In this document: one piece after another, positions 28,193-36,668 of the stretch
How the letters are laid out: every line of letters begins with the position of its first letter
How positions within the stretch are numbered: the stretch's first letter is position 1
Assembly: GCF_024721305.1 (NCBI RefSeq)
Contig: NZ_JAMXOD010000009.1
Location: 1-64,000 of the forward strand
Length of the DNA stretch: 64,000 nt
Direction of reading: 5' to 3'
Origin: Aequitasia blattaphilus
GTDB taxonomy: Bacteria; Bacillota; Clostridia; Lachnospirales; Lachnospiraceae
Notes under the pieces: generated by a model
What the model was told of the DNA's origin: nothing
Database searches by the model: none
The model's input: only the letters and a program-made list of their open reading frames with translations
Translations under genes and position numbers: made by a program

Positions 28193-29041
28193 TTGAAAAC
28201 GAAGCACATAATTGCTACTGTAATTACGATTGTAATAGTATCTGCACTGTCCATAGGGAGTGGGGTATTAGCGGCACCATCCAATGCATGGTATAACGAG
28301 GGAAATACGTGGTGGTATTATAATGGGGCAGGAGAAAATGTAATCGATGATTGGGTATGGTATGGCAGTCAATGGTACTATTTAGGAGCAGATGGAATCA
28401 TGGCAGATAATACATTTGTCGAAGAGGGCGGAAAAACATATTTTATACAGCCTGGCGGTGCAATGAAACGAGGGTGGCTGGATCGAAGTAATGGAGATTG
28501 GAATTTCTTCAATGACTCCGGAGATCTGGCCAAAAATCAATGGGTACTTTCTTCAGGACGCTGGTATTATATGGATAAATCCGGATACATGGTTCGGGAT
28601 AAATTTTTGACCGTTGATACAGAGTACTACATAAACAATGATGGAGTAATGCTTACAGGCTGGATTAATTGTGGTAATGGTGACTGGAAACATTTTGGCT
28701 CGGATGGGCGTATCACAAAAGATCAATGGGTAGGGAACTACTACCTGGGCTATGACGGATGGATGTGGCGAGACGTATGGATTGGCGATTGGTATGTGGA
28801 TGATTCGGGAAAATGGATACCAGATGCCAAGAAGGATGTGATAGAAGACGATGCCGCAAAGTGGGAATTCAGAGACTTTTACATGTATTATTCTGTGAAA
28901 CGTACCGATGAATGGGAAAGGATTCAAAGGGCTGATTATTATAAAAACGATCGCGAATTTTATGATGCAATTGTAAACAAAACCTTGGATAAATGGTATC
29001 CTGGTTGTTATGATTGGGGAATGCTGAGAACAGATTTGTAG
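28193..29041 (+). CDS. Secreted aromatic-repeat (choline/glucan-binding-like) protein
   Basis: This 282-residue protein has a signal peptide ending around VLAAPSNA and then roughly eight Trp/Tyr-rich repeats of the cell-wall-binding type (WYYNGAGENV, WYYLGADGIM, WYYMDKSGYMV, YYINNDGVMLTGW). The last 75 residues (from about DDAAKWEFRDFY) have no repeat and no domain I recognise. It likely binds wall or surface glycans. The start is TTG 28193, eight bases after AAAGGAGG; the upstream ATG at 28133 would bury that ribosome site. Terminated at 29058. Confidence 0.8.
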   Translation: MKTKHIIATVITIVIVSALSIGSGVLAAPSNAWYNEGNTWWYYNGAGENVIDDWVWYGSQWYYLGADGIMADNTFVEEGGKTYFIQPGGAMKRGWLDRSNGDWNFFNDSGDLAKNQWVLSSGRWYYMDKSGYMVRDKFLTVDTEYYINNDGVMLTGWINCGNGDWKHFGSDGRITKDQWVGNYYLGYDGWMWRDVWIGDWYVDDSGKWIPDAKKDVIEDDAAKWEFRDFYMYYSVKRTDEWERIQRADYYKNDREFYDAIVNKTLDKWYPGCYDWGMLRTDL

Positions 29042-29057
29042 TTCGTAAAATAGAAAG

Positions 29058-29091
29058 GACTTGAGTGAATGAATCACTTGAGTCTTTTTTT
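29058..29091 (+). terminator. Terminator after the aromatic-repeat gene
   Basis: GACTTGAGTG pairs with CACTTGAGTC (ten positions, two G-U) over a seven-base loop and is followed by seven T residues. Confidence 0.82.
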
Positions 29092-29115
29092 ATATGTATT
29101 TGAAAGGAGGAAAAA

Positions 29116-32100
29116 ATGAATTGTAAGACATTCGCAAAAACAAACTGTTTCCTGGGAATAATTGTAGTGATACTATCCATTTCTTTCGCTGGAATGAGGA
29201 TGGTAAAAGCAGCAGATCAAACTTATCCGCCAGGAATGTTTGAAAGATGGAGAAATAAAGTGCTTCCAGGAGTTAATGATGGAATGTCTGCCAGTAGTGA
29301 TGCCATCGAGCATATCACGCTGACGGAAAGTGACCGTACAAAGTTTAGCATTGATCCCCGGCATTATCATGGCTTTGGAGCGGACAGAGCAGAAAGCTTT
29401 TTTGTGACAGGTAATGCAGGGACTATAGAAGTTCGATACACTGGAGTAATGGAGTCACTGGATAATCGTCAAATTGGGCTCAAGCTTACAGTAACCAATT
29501 TTACTCTTACAGAGCCAAGTAAGGGTGGGATTGAGGAGCCCATTCCCTATCTGTCATTTTCGGAAAATATTAGAGAGGGACACTCATCACAAGGAATTAG
29601 TTCTTTTGATATTCACGCAGAGTTTTTTTATGAAGATACGGGAGAGAAATTTCAGGGAAAAGGAATGTATTTTTTCTATGGTTCCTTAAATCTTGGAGAA
29701 GGTGTTATTTTCAAATCCAATAACCTTGTTCATACGAAAAGACTCACCAATACCAATGTACAAAATTCTGATCTGGGGTGGGAAGGCAAGAATGATGAAT
29801 TTAAGGATTACTTAGAAGAAGATACCTTTAATTATAATTCAATTGTGGCGGAAACGAATACTCCGGAGTTGTTGTACACAGTGTATACAAGATCCTTGAA
29901 ATATACACAAGGACCAGGGCTGCTTGAACCAGGGACGGAAGTTCCCGACCCTGATTTAGTCAAAGAATGGTCTGGATATAATTCGGATTTATGGTGTGCG
30001 ATTAGTTTTTCACCAATGGCAGCGACTGCGCCAATACCGGAAAAGGATTTGAAAGTCTCAGGAAGTGACTGGGTGAAAGATTACGATGGAGTAAAAATCG
30101 GGGATACAGTTTTATATCGAGTCAAACAAAAAGTGCAGATACTTGGTTATAGCGGAGCATATAAGTATACATCCTTTTCTTTTTCAGACACGCTTCCCAA
30201 AGAAGTGGATTATATAGAAGCATCTATTTGTAAAAATGGAAATGATATTGGCTTAGAGCATTATACCATTGACTATGATAAAAATAACCATAGTGTAACT
30301 GGGGTAATTCGCTCAGAATATTTAGCGGATGGTATGGAATATAAGGGTGAGACTTATCAACTTGTGATAAAAACAGAGGTTAATAAAAAGGCCTTTGATA
30401 CTGGAAAAGCATTTTCGAACAAAGGTACCACAACAATAAACGGTGATACAGCAGAGACAAACGGAACAACAACAAAACCGATTGCACCTGTGCTTTCGAT
30501 TGAAAAGACTGTAAATGGAAAGAAATATGAAGAATATAAAGTGGGAGAGAAAATACCATATCGACTTGTTATAAAGAATACAGTGGCAGGTTCCCTTGGA
30601 AAAGAGGTGATTGTGAAGGATTATTCTCTTCCAGAAGATTTGAAAATCGATGCTTCCAGTGTCAAGGTCTCTGGAATCAAAGATGCAAAAGCAAAGGTGG
30701 TTCATAATAAGTTGACTGTTAGTGTAAGTGAATTGGCAGATGAAGTCATGATTGTATCCTTTAATGGGATTGGAAATAAGACCTTAAATGGAAAGGAAAT
30801 AATCAATACGGCAAGTGCTGCCGCAAAAAATGTTTCAAAGGAAGTACAAGATAACAGTAAAGTTTATATCAATTCCCCGGAAATTTCCCTTACAAAGGAG
30901 GTAAAGAAATATGAATATCAAGTAGGTGAAGAAGTGGAATATACCATAAAAGGGCGGCAGACGATACCAGGTGGAACGGGGAGAGACATTGTGATTATGG
31001 ACGAAAGTCTGCCGAAAGATATGATAATCAATCCGAAATCTGTAAAAGTAACTGGACAGGCAAAGGTGGTTCTAAATGGACAGGTGATTGACAATGAGCC
31101 CTCTATCAAAGTGAAAGATAATAAAATCTCCGTTCAATGGAAATATTTGCAAAATGAAGTTGTTAGCATAACATTTACAGTGAAAGTACCTGCTGAAAAG
31201 AACGGAATGGAAATCATTAATACAGGGAAAATGTCTGCATCAAATGTTGAGAAAAACAATATGGAAGCAAAGGCAAAGATTTGGGTTAATTCTCCTCAGT
31301 TAACCTTAAATAAAAGAGCAGATCGTGAATCGAAAAAATATAAAGTGGGTGATTTGGTGACTTATACCGTTGATTTATCAAATAAGCAGGCTGGAACGAT
31401 TGCACGAAATGTTGTTTTTAAGGATGAGATTAAAACAAAAGGTGTTAAGCTTCAAAAAAACAGTATTGTGTTTACCGATTCGGGAGGAAAAGTGATTCAA
31501 CCAGCCAGTCTTGAAATTATTGGGAATTCTTTTACAGCAGTGTTAGAAAGAGACTGTGTAAATACAGACAACTATATCCTTTGTGACAATGGTAAAGAAA
31601 CGAGGCAAGAGAAGCAAAATCCAAAGAATCAAAAAACGGAAAACTTAATCACGTTGGAATATCAGGCTGCGATAGTAGAGGAAGCATTAGTGGGAAAGTC
31701 CGTTGAAAATGTTGCTGTGGTATCTGGGGATAACACACCAGAAGAAAAGGCTGATGAAGTAATTATTGTTCCAAAAGATGATACCTATCCAGGACTGTCG
31801 ATTCGGAAAACGGCAGATAAGGCATGGTACAATGTAGGGGATCGCTTCTATTATCAATTAGATGTGACAAACAAAATACCGGGAACGGAAGCAAAAGACG
31901 TAATCATTGAAGATACTTTCCAAACAGAGGGGGCAGATGTTGAAAAAGAAAGTCTGAGGATTACTTTCAACGGAGAAGTTTTTGAACCAAAGGAAGTGAT
32001 TTTTCATGAAGATAAAAAGAAAATTCAAATCAGAACCGGTAAGAATCTGTCTGGGGAGGATCAAATTCGGGTTTGCTACCAAGGAACATTTAATGAGCGG

Positions 32101-33144
32101 GCATTATTACAAGAGAAAGGAGTTCTTAACTGTGGAGCGGTCAGCGCCAAAAACATTCCACCTGTTACCGATGATAATACCGTTGAAATTATGCAAAAAT
32201 CAGGGATTCTTAACGTTCGGAAAAAGGCAGATAAAGAGGCGTATTACGTAGGAGAAACTGGAAAGTACAGTATTGTTGTAACGAATCCTCAAAAGGATTC
32301 GGTTGTGAATAAGGTTGTAATCGAAGACCGAATGAAGACCAAAGGAATGATAAGTCATATGGATTCGATTAAAATGAAATTGAACGGTAAAGAAGTTGAA
32401 ATAGGAAAAGATAAGCTCCAGGTTCAGAAGGGGAAATCTTTTCAATTGATGACAGGATTAGATATTACGGACAAAGATACCCTGGTCATAACATATGATG
32501 TTACTTATACAGAAGCATCAGCTGTGGGACAGGCTGAAAACAGGGTGACGGTTCGTGGTGATAAGATTCCCCCTTTTACAGATGAAGAAATTGTGGATTT
32601 GGTTCCCCCAGAGTTAACCCTAGAAAAAACCGCTGATAAGAAAGAGTATTCGTTGGGTGATGTGGCAGAGTATTCATTACGGGTAACAAACAAGTTTAAA
32701 GAGGCGACAGCCCTGGACGTCATCATTTATGATAAGCTTATTACGAAAGGAGCAAGAGTGATTGCCGATTCCTTTCATCTTTTCTATCAGAATGAGGAGG
32801 TAACAATAACAGATCAAATGCTCTTGTTAAGAGAAGACGGCTTCGAAATTAGAACGGGTATTAATCTAAAAGAAAATGAGGAGATAAAGCTAAAATATAA
32901 AGTGAAGTTCACCGAGATAATGAAAGAAGAATGTGCTGAAAATAAAGCATCAGCTCAAGGTGATAATACATTGCAGACGGAAACAGAGCTGAAAGTTCCC
33001 GTTGCAATCACCAAACCTCTATTCAGTCCGAAGAAAGAAATTTCCACAGGAGTACGCACGGGAGATGGCAGCAGTGTAGTGTTATACGCACTGATGATTT
33101 TTTTGGCGCTGTTGGCAGGAGTGATATGGTATCGAAAAAGATAA
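29116..33144 (+). CDS. Wall-anchored surface protein with six DUF11-like repeats
   Basis: This 1342-residue protein has a signal peptide (residues 1 to about 34, ending VKAADQ), a unique N-terminal region (35-330), a first beta domain (330-450) and six related domains. These start near 458, 588, 727, 892, 1030 and 1165, each opening with a version of 'L-x-KxADKxxYxVGDxxxYxLxVTN', the DUF11 isopeptide-like fold. The C-terminus has RTGDGSS (about 1313), a hydrophobic helix and WYRKR, a sortase-type sorting signal of the TGD rather than LPXTG kind. It is an adhesin-like stalk; no sortase lies nearby. AAAGGAGG precedes the ATG. Confidence 0.87.
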   Translation: MNCKTFAKTNCFLGIIVVILSISFAGMRMVKAADQTYPPGMFERWRNKVLPGVNDGMSASSDAIEHITLTESDRTKFSIDPRHYHGFGADRAESFFVTGNAGTIEVRYTGVMESLDNRQIGLKLTVTNFTLTEPSKGGIEEPIPYLSFSENIREGHSSQGISSFDIHAEFFYEDTGEKFQGKGMYFFYGSLNLGEGVIFKSNNLVHTKRLTNTNVQNSDLGWEGKNDEFKDYLEEDTFNYNSIVAETNTPELLYTVYTRSLKYTQGPGLLEPGTEVPDPDLVKEWSGYNSDLWCAISFSPMAATAPIPEKDLKVSGSDWVKDYDGVKIGDTVLYRVKQKVQILGYSGAYKYTSFSFSDTLPKEVDYIEASICKNGNDIGLEHYTIDYDKNNHSVTGVIRSEYLADGMEYKGETYQLVIKTEVNKKAFDTGKAFSNKGTTTINGDTAETNGTTTKPIAPVLSIEKTVNGKKYEEYKVGEKIPYRLVIKNTVAGSLGKEVIVKDYSLPEDLKIDASSVKVSGIKDAKAKVVHNKLTVSVSELADEVMIVSFNGIGNKTLNGKEIINTASAAAKNVSKEVQDNSKVYINSPEISLTKEVKKYEYQVGEEVEYTIKGRQTIPGGTGRDIVIMDESLPKDMIINPKSVKVTGQAKVVLNGQVIDNEPSIKVKDNKISVQWKYLQNEVVSITFTVKVPAEKNGMEIINTGKMSASNVEKNNMEAKAKIWVNSPQLTLNKRADRESKKYKVGDLVTYTVDLSNKQAGTIARNVVFKDEIKTKGVKLQKNSIVFTDSGGKVIQPASLEIIGNSFTAVLERDCVNTDNYILCDNGKETRQEKQNPKNQKTENLITLEYQAAIVEEALVGKSVENVAVVSGDNTPEEKADEVIIVPKDDTYPGLSIRKTADKAWYNVGDRFYYQLDVTNKIPGTEAKDVIIEDTFQTEGADVEKESLRITFNGEVFEPKEVIFHEDKKKIQIRTGKNLSGEDQIRVCYQGTFNERALLQEKGVLNCGAVSAKNIPPVTDDNTVEIMQKSGILNVRKKADKEAYYVGETGKYSIVVTNPQKDSVVNKVVIEDRMKTKGMISHMDSIKMKLNGKEVEIGKDKLQVQKGKSFQLMTGLDITDKDTLVITYDVTYTEASAVGQAENRVTVRGDKIPPFTDEEIVDLVPPELTLEKTADKKEYSLGDVAEYSLRVTNKFKEATALDVIIYDKLITKGARVIADSFHLFYQNEEVTITDQMLLLREDGFEIRTGINLKENEEIKLKYKVKFTEIMKEECAENKASAQGDNTLQTETELKVPVAITKPLFSPKKEISTGVRTGDGSSVVLYALMIFLALLAGVIWYRKR

Positions 33145-33207
33145 TGTGCAAGAAAGAAAGGAGTGTGATATGATATATTTGTTGTAGATTTTTAGTTAGG
33201 AGAGAAA

Positions 33208-34155
33208 ATGGAAAGTATTTATTTGGGAATTAGTGTAGTATTTCCGTTATTAGTATATATGGTAATCGGATTTACAGTACGAAAAATAGGGTGGGTAAGC
33301 CGTCAAGCACTAGCAGAAATTAATAAAGTTGTTTTTCGGATATTAATGTTTATTTTAGTGTTTTTAAATGCATATACGGCAGACATGGAAAAAGTATTTC
33401 AAAAGGAGAGCATGAAATTAATTGCTCTAGCAGTTATTTCGTTGCTGGTTGTTTTTGCAATTGCATGGATTATAACAGGAAAAACAGTAGAAGACAAAAA
33501 GAGACGAAGTGTGATTTTTCAAGGAATCTACAGAAGCAATCTGATTCTATTTGGTCTTCCAGTTAGTATAGCAGTGTATGGAGAGGGCGGAGTTAGTGTT
33601 ATCAGTATATTGATTGTTATACTGATTCCCATCTATAATATAGTAGCTGCATTCGTGCTAAATGGAGCCAAAAGGGGCCAAGGAGGAATACTGAATTGTG
33701 TGGGGGCAAGCTTAACGAATCCAATGGTTTTAGGCGCTGTAGGCGGGATTCTTTTTAATGCATTACAGATTCATGTTCCAGAAATTATATATACACCCTT
33801 GTCGGCTCTTTCAAAGACGGCAACACCTCTTGCATTTATTATTCTTGGAGGAAGCTTGATGTTTTCCAAAATGAAAGCGGACTTGAAGCCCATTCTGATG
33901 GTTTCAGTGATTCGATTGTTACTCATTCCTGCCTGTGTCATAAGTATTGGACTATTTATGGGGATTCGCGGAGAAGGCATTGTAGGTTTGCTCTGTGCAT
34001 TTGCATCCCCTATCTCGGTTTCTTCCTATACCATGGCGAAAGACTTAGACGTTGCGTCGGATTTGGCAGCAGAGCTAGTGGCAGTTACCACAGTTGCTTC
34101 AATTATTACCATGTTCTTATGGATTTCAAGTTTGAATTATTTCCATATTATATAA
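33208..34155 (+). CDS. AEC-family (auxin efflux carrier-type) transporter
   Basis: This 315-residue protein has about ten membrane segments in two five-helix halves, each with the AEC pattern: LVYMVIGFTVRKIGWVSRQALAEINKVVFRILMF at the start and LIIPACVISIGLFMG...FASPISVSSYTMAKDLD toward the end. AEC carriers move malate, other organic acids or auxin-like anions. Convergence with a malic enzyme gene makes malate an attractive but unproven substrate. A TAGGAGAG site precedes the ATG; a shared bidirectional terminator follows. Confidence 0.88.
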   Translation: MESIYLGISVVFPLLVYMVIGFTVRKIGWVSRQALAEINKVVFRILMFILVFLNAYTADMEKVFQKESMKLIALAVISLLVVFAIAWIITGKTVEDKKRRSVIFQGIYRSNLILFGLPVSIAVYGEGGVSVISILIVILIPIYNIVAAFVLNGAKRGQGGILNCVGASLTNPMVLGAVGGILFNALQIHVPEIIYTPLSALSKTATPLAFIILGGSLMFSKMKADLKPILMVSVIRLLLIPACVISIGLFMGIRGEGIVGLLCAFASPISVSSYTMAKDLDVASDLAAELVAVTTVASIITMFLWISSLNYFHII

Positions 34156-34157
34156 AT

Positions 34158-34185
34158 AAAAACTCCGGAAAAATCCGGAGTTTTA
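34158..34185. terminator. Bidirectional terminator between AEC carrier and malic enzyme
   Basis: AAAACTCCGGA pairs perfectly with TCCGGAGTTTT over a four-base loop, with A-runs on one side and T-runs on the other. It serves both converging genes. Confidence 0.92.
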
Positions 34186-34202
34186 TTTATGAAATTCTTT
34201 GA

Positions 34203-35375
34203 TTAAATACGTGCTACACCACTGTCTTTTGCAGCTTGAGCTACCGCCTGAGCTACTGCTTTTGCTACATCCTTATTTAATGCACTGGGAATAATATATT
34301 CCCTACTTAGCTCTTCATCGGATACAAAGCCTGCAATTGCTTTAGCAGCCGCAATCTTCATTTCGTCGTTAATATCTGTTGCACGAACGTCTAAGGCACC
34401 GCGAAAAATTCCAGGGAAAGCCAAGACATTATTAATCTGATTTGGGAAGTCACTTCTTCCGGTACCAACAACTGCAGCGCCGGCTTCCAGAGCAAGATTG
34501 GGCATAATTTCAGGTGTTGGGTTTGCCATTGGGAAAAGAATAGGATTTGAAGCCATAGAAGCAACCATTTCCTTTGTAACAGAGCCAGGAGCAGAAACAC
34601 CAATAAATACATCAGCGCCTTTTATAACCTCGGCAAGGGTACCTTTTTCCATTTTGCGGTTTGTAATCTTTGCCATTTCTTCCTTTTCAGGATTCAAATT
34701 GTCTCTTCCTTCATAGATTGCACCGGTTCGATCCGTCATAATTACATTTTCCAGACCCATGCTAATCAGAAGCTTAATAATTGCAATTCCAGCAGCACCG
34801 GCACCACTTGTAACCACTTTGATTTTGTGGATATCCTTACCAGTGAGCTTTAAAGCATTAATCATAGCTGATAACGTAACAACAGCCGTTCCGTGTTGGT
34901 CATCATGAAAAATAGGAATATCACATTCTTTTTTGAGACGGGATTCAATTTCAAAACATCTTGGAGCTGAAATATCCTCTAAGTTTACTCCGCCAAAGCT
35001 TCCGGCAAGAAGCTTTACTGTATTTACTATATCATCAACATTTTTGGAACGAATACATAATGGAAAGGCGTCTACATCTGCAAAGGCCTTAAATAAAGCA
35101 CATTTCCCCTCCATGACAGGCATCCCTGCCTCAGGCCCAATATCTCCCAGACCAAGTACTGCAGTTCCATCTGTAACAACAGCGACAAGGTTGCCTCTTC
35201 GTGTTAGGTCATAGCTTAAGTTTACATCTTTTTCAATAGCAAGACAAGGCTCAGCTACTCCTGGGGTGTAAGCGATAGAGAGGTCATCTTTTGTTTCCAA
35301 AGGAACGTTGGTTACGACCTCGATTTTGCCTTTCCACTGAGCGTGTTTCGTCATTGCTTCTTTACTGTAATCCAT
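34203..35375 (-). CDS. NAD(P)-dependent malic enzyme
   Basis: The 390-residue enzyme converts malate to pyruvate and CO2. It shows the short bacterial malic-enzyme layout: SIAYTPGVAEPCLAIEKD near residue 35, the catalytic Lys in MEGKCALFKAFADVDAFP, the acidic metal-site run in IPIFHDDQHGTAVVT, and a Rossmann domain with VVTSGAGAAGIAIIKLL. It lacks the phosphotransacetylase extension of MaeB. The ATG follows AAAGGAG. NAD versus NADP preference cannot be read from the sequence with confidence. Confidence 0.93.
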   Translation of the reverse strand: MDYSKEAMTKHAQWKGKIEVVTNVPLETKDDLSIAYTPGVAEPCLAIEKDVNLSYDLTRRGNLVAVVTDGTAVLGLGDIGPEAGMPVMEGKCALFKAFADVDAFPLCIRSKNVDDIVNTVKLLAGSFGGVNLEDISAPRCFEIESRLKKECDIPIFHDDQHGTAVVTLSAMINALKLTGKDIHKIKVVTSGAGAAGIAIIKLLISMGLENVIMTDRTGAIYEGRDNLNPEKEEMAKITNRKMEKGTLAEVIKGADVFIGVSAPGSVTKEMVASMASNPILFPMANPTPEIMPNLALEAGAAVVGTGRSDFPNQINNVLAFPGIFRGALDVRATDINDEMKIAAAKAIAGFVSDEELSREYIIPSALNKDVAKAVAQAVAQAAKDSGVARI

Positions 35376-35565
35376 TTGTATGTTCTCCTTTCGGTGTGCG
35401 TGTTTTTTATTCCACCTGTCATTTTAGCACATATAGCGTTGAAGTCAATGCATGGTTTTATGATTGTTTAATAATTTTTCAGAGATATTTTCTTGTGAAT
35501 GGAAGAGGAAAGACATAGTATTAAGTATAGAACACATTGATATAGAAGAAAGGGGATAAAAATTC

Positions 35566-35991
35566 ATGGATAAAAAGGGGTTTATTGGAGAATTTAAGGA
35601 GTTTATTTCCAGAGGAAATGTAATAGATTTGGCAGTAGGTGTTATCATTGGAGGGGCTTTTTAAAAAATTGTCACCTCTCTTGTAGAAGATGTGATTATG
35701 CCGATTGTCACCTTAGTTACCGGAGGAGCGAATTTTCAGGACTGGCAGCTAAAGGTTGGAGGAGCCACCATAAGCTATGGAAATTTTCTGTCAGAGGTTA
35801 TAAATTTTATCTTAATGGCTCTTGTCATTTTTATTATGATTAAGTTAATTAATAGGTTCAATAATTTAAAGAAGAATCCAGCGCCGGAAGTAAAGAAGGA
35901 TACAAAAGTCTGTCCCTACTGTCTGTCGACAATTCCATTAAAAGCTGTAAAGTGTCCAGAGTGTACAGCAGATTTACCACAAACAGAATAA
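35566..35991 (+). pseudogene. mscL: mscL with an in-frame stop and a zinc-ribbon tail
   Basis: The frame from ATG 35566 (after GAAAGGGG) encodes the large-conductance mechanosensitive channel: [23 protein letters not shown], then a TAA codon at 35662-35664, then KIVTSLVEDVIMPIV in the same frame. The stop replaces the residue after GGAF in the first membrane helix, where Gly, Gln or Lys is usual. Downstream the frame stays open to 35991 with the second membrane helix and a C-terminal zinc ribbon, CPYC...CPEC. An intact channel cannot be made without readthrough. A sequencing error in the TTTTTAAAAAA run is possible. Confidence 0.85.
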
Positions 35992-36001
35992 AGAATATAA
36001 G

Positions 36002-36036
36002 AAGGTCATTATTGCAGAAATGCGGTAGTGACCTTT
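36002..36036 (+). terminator. Terminator after mscL
   Basis: AAGGTCA...TGACCTT forms a stem around a roughly 19-base loop and is followed by TTATTTA. It is moderate in strength and adjoins the first MarR-type palindrome. Confidence 0.55.
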
Positions 36037-36058
36037 ATTTAGTTAGGAAACTAAATAA
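36035..36058. promoter_or_regulatory. MarR-type palindrome, upstream site
   Basis: TTATTTAGTT and AACTAAATAA form a perfect ten-base inverted repeat with a four-base centre. It shares the TTTAGTT/AACTAAA core with the second palindrome at 36131 and lies upstream of the marR promoter, so it is a probable operator. Confidence 0.75.
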
Positions 36059-36091
36059 TGTTAAAAAAGTGTGAACTTTTACAAATCCCCC

Positions 36092-36119
36092 TTGATTTTA
36101 AATAGATATCTGTTAAAAT
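36092..36119 (+). promoter_or_regulatory. Promoter of the marR-ABC exporter operon
   Basis: TTGATT (36092-36097) and TAAAAT (36114-36119) are 16 bases apart and lie between the two palindromes. Confidence 0.6.
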
Positions 36120-36130
36120 CAACAAGTAAT

Positions 36131-36150
36131 TTAGTTAGAAAACTAACTAA
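36131..36150. promoter_or_regulatory. MarR-type palindrome, downstream site
   Basis: TTAGTTAG and CTAACTAA form a perfect eight-base inverted repeat around AAAA, just after the expected transcription start and before TTGGAGGTG. This is a classic position and shape for a MarR-family operator. Confidence 0.8.
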
Positions 36151-36164
36151 TTGGAGGTGAAAAG

Positions 36165-36650
36165 GTGGTTGAGTGTCAAGAAGAAAAAACGTTTGTGCTG
36201 TTAAAGAAATTGTTTCATATGACAGGATATTTATCAATGCAGAAAATGAGCCGTGTTGGAATTAAGCAAGGGCAGGCATGGGTGCTTTTTGCTCTTCATA
36301 GATTTGGAGAGCTGTCTCAGAAGGAACTTGCTCAAAAAGTGCATATTACTCCTCCTTCCATGACAGTTGCAGTTAAAAAGATGGAAGAAATGGGATTGGT
36401 CAAGAAAGAAATTGACGAAAAGGACAAACGGATTATACGAATCTGTATTACAGAGCAAGGTGAGAAGGTTGTAAAGAGGAGTATGTGTATAACCGACGAA
36501 ATCGATCAGATATTGCTGGAAGATATGACAGAAGAAGAGAAGCAAGAATTTCATGCCTTGTTGCATCGAGCAATGAGAAGTGTGGAAAAGAATTCGAATA
36601 TGAAAGAGCATAACCATATGTTTTTCTCGCACCATGGCGAGACAATATAA
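36165..36650 (+). CDS. MarR-family transcriptional repressor
   Basis: This 161-residue winged-helix protein has LSQKELAQKVHITPPSMTVAVKKMEEMGLVKKEIDEKDKRIIRICITEQG (about 45-95), the recognition helix and the DKR wing of MarR repressors. It ends with a His-rich tail (EHNHMFFSHHGE). MarR dimers release DNA on binding phenolic or drug-like ligands. Two palindromes flank its promoter and the ABC exporter genes follow within 20 bases, so it most likely represses its own exporter operon. The start at 36165 (GTG) follows GGAGGTGAAAAG. Confidence 0.9.
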   Translation: MVECQEEKTFVLLKKLFHMTGYLSMQKMSRVGIKQGQAWVLFALHRFGELSQKELAQKVHITPPSMTVAVKKMEEMGLVKKEIDEKDKRIIRICITEQGEKVVKRSMCITDEIDQILLEDMTEEEKQEFHALLHRAMRSVEKNSNMKEHNHMFFSHHGETI

Positions 36651-36668
36651 TATGTAGAGAGGAAAAAA

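Noticed and set aside
35662-35664. Recoded stop codon in mscL
   Set aside because: The codon is TAA, not TGA or TAG, and no selenocysteine or pyrrolysine element is visible; other genes use TAA as a normal stop.
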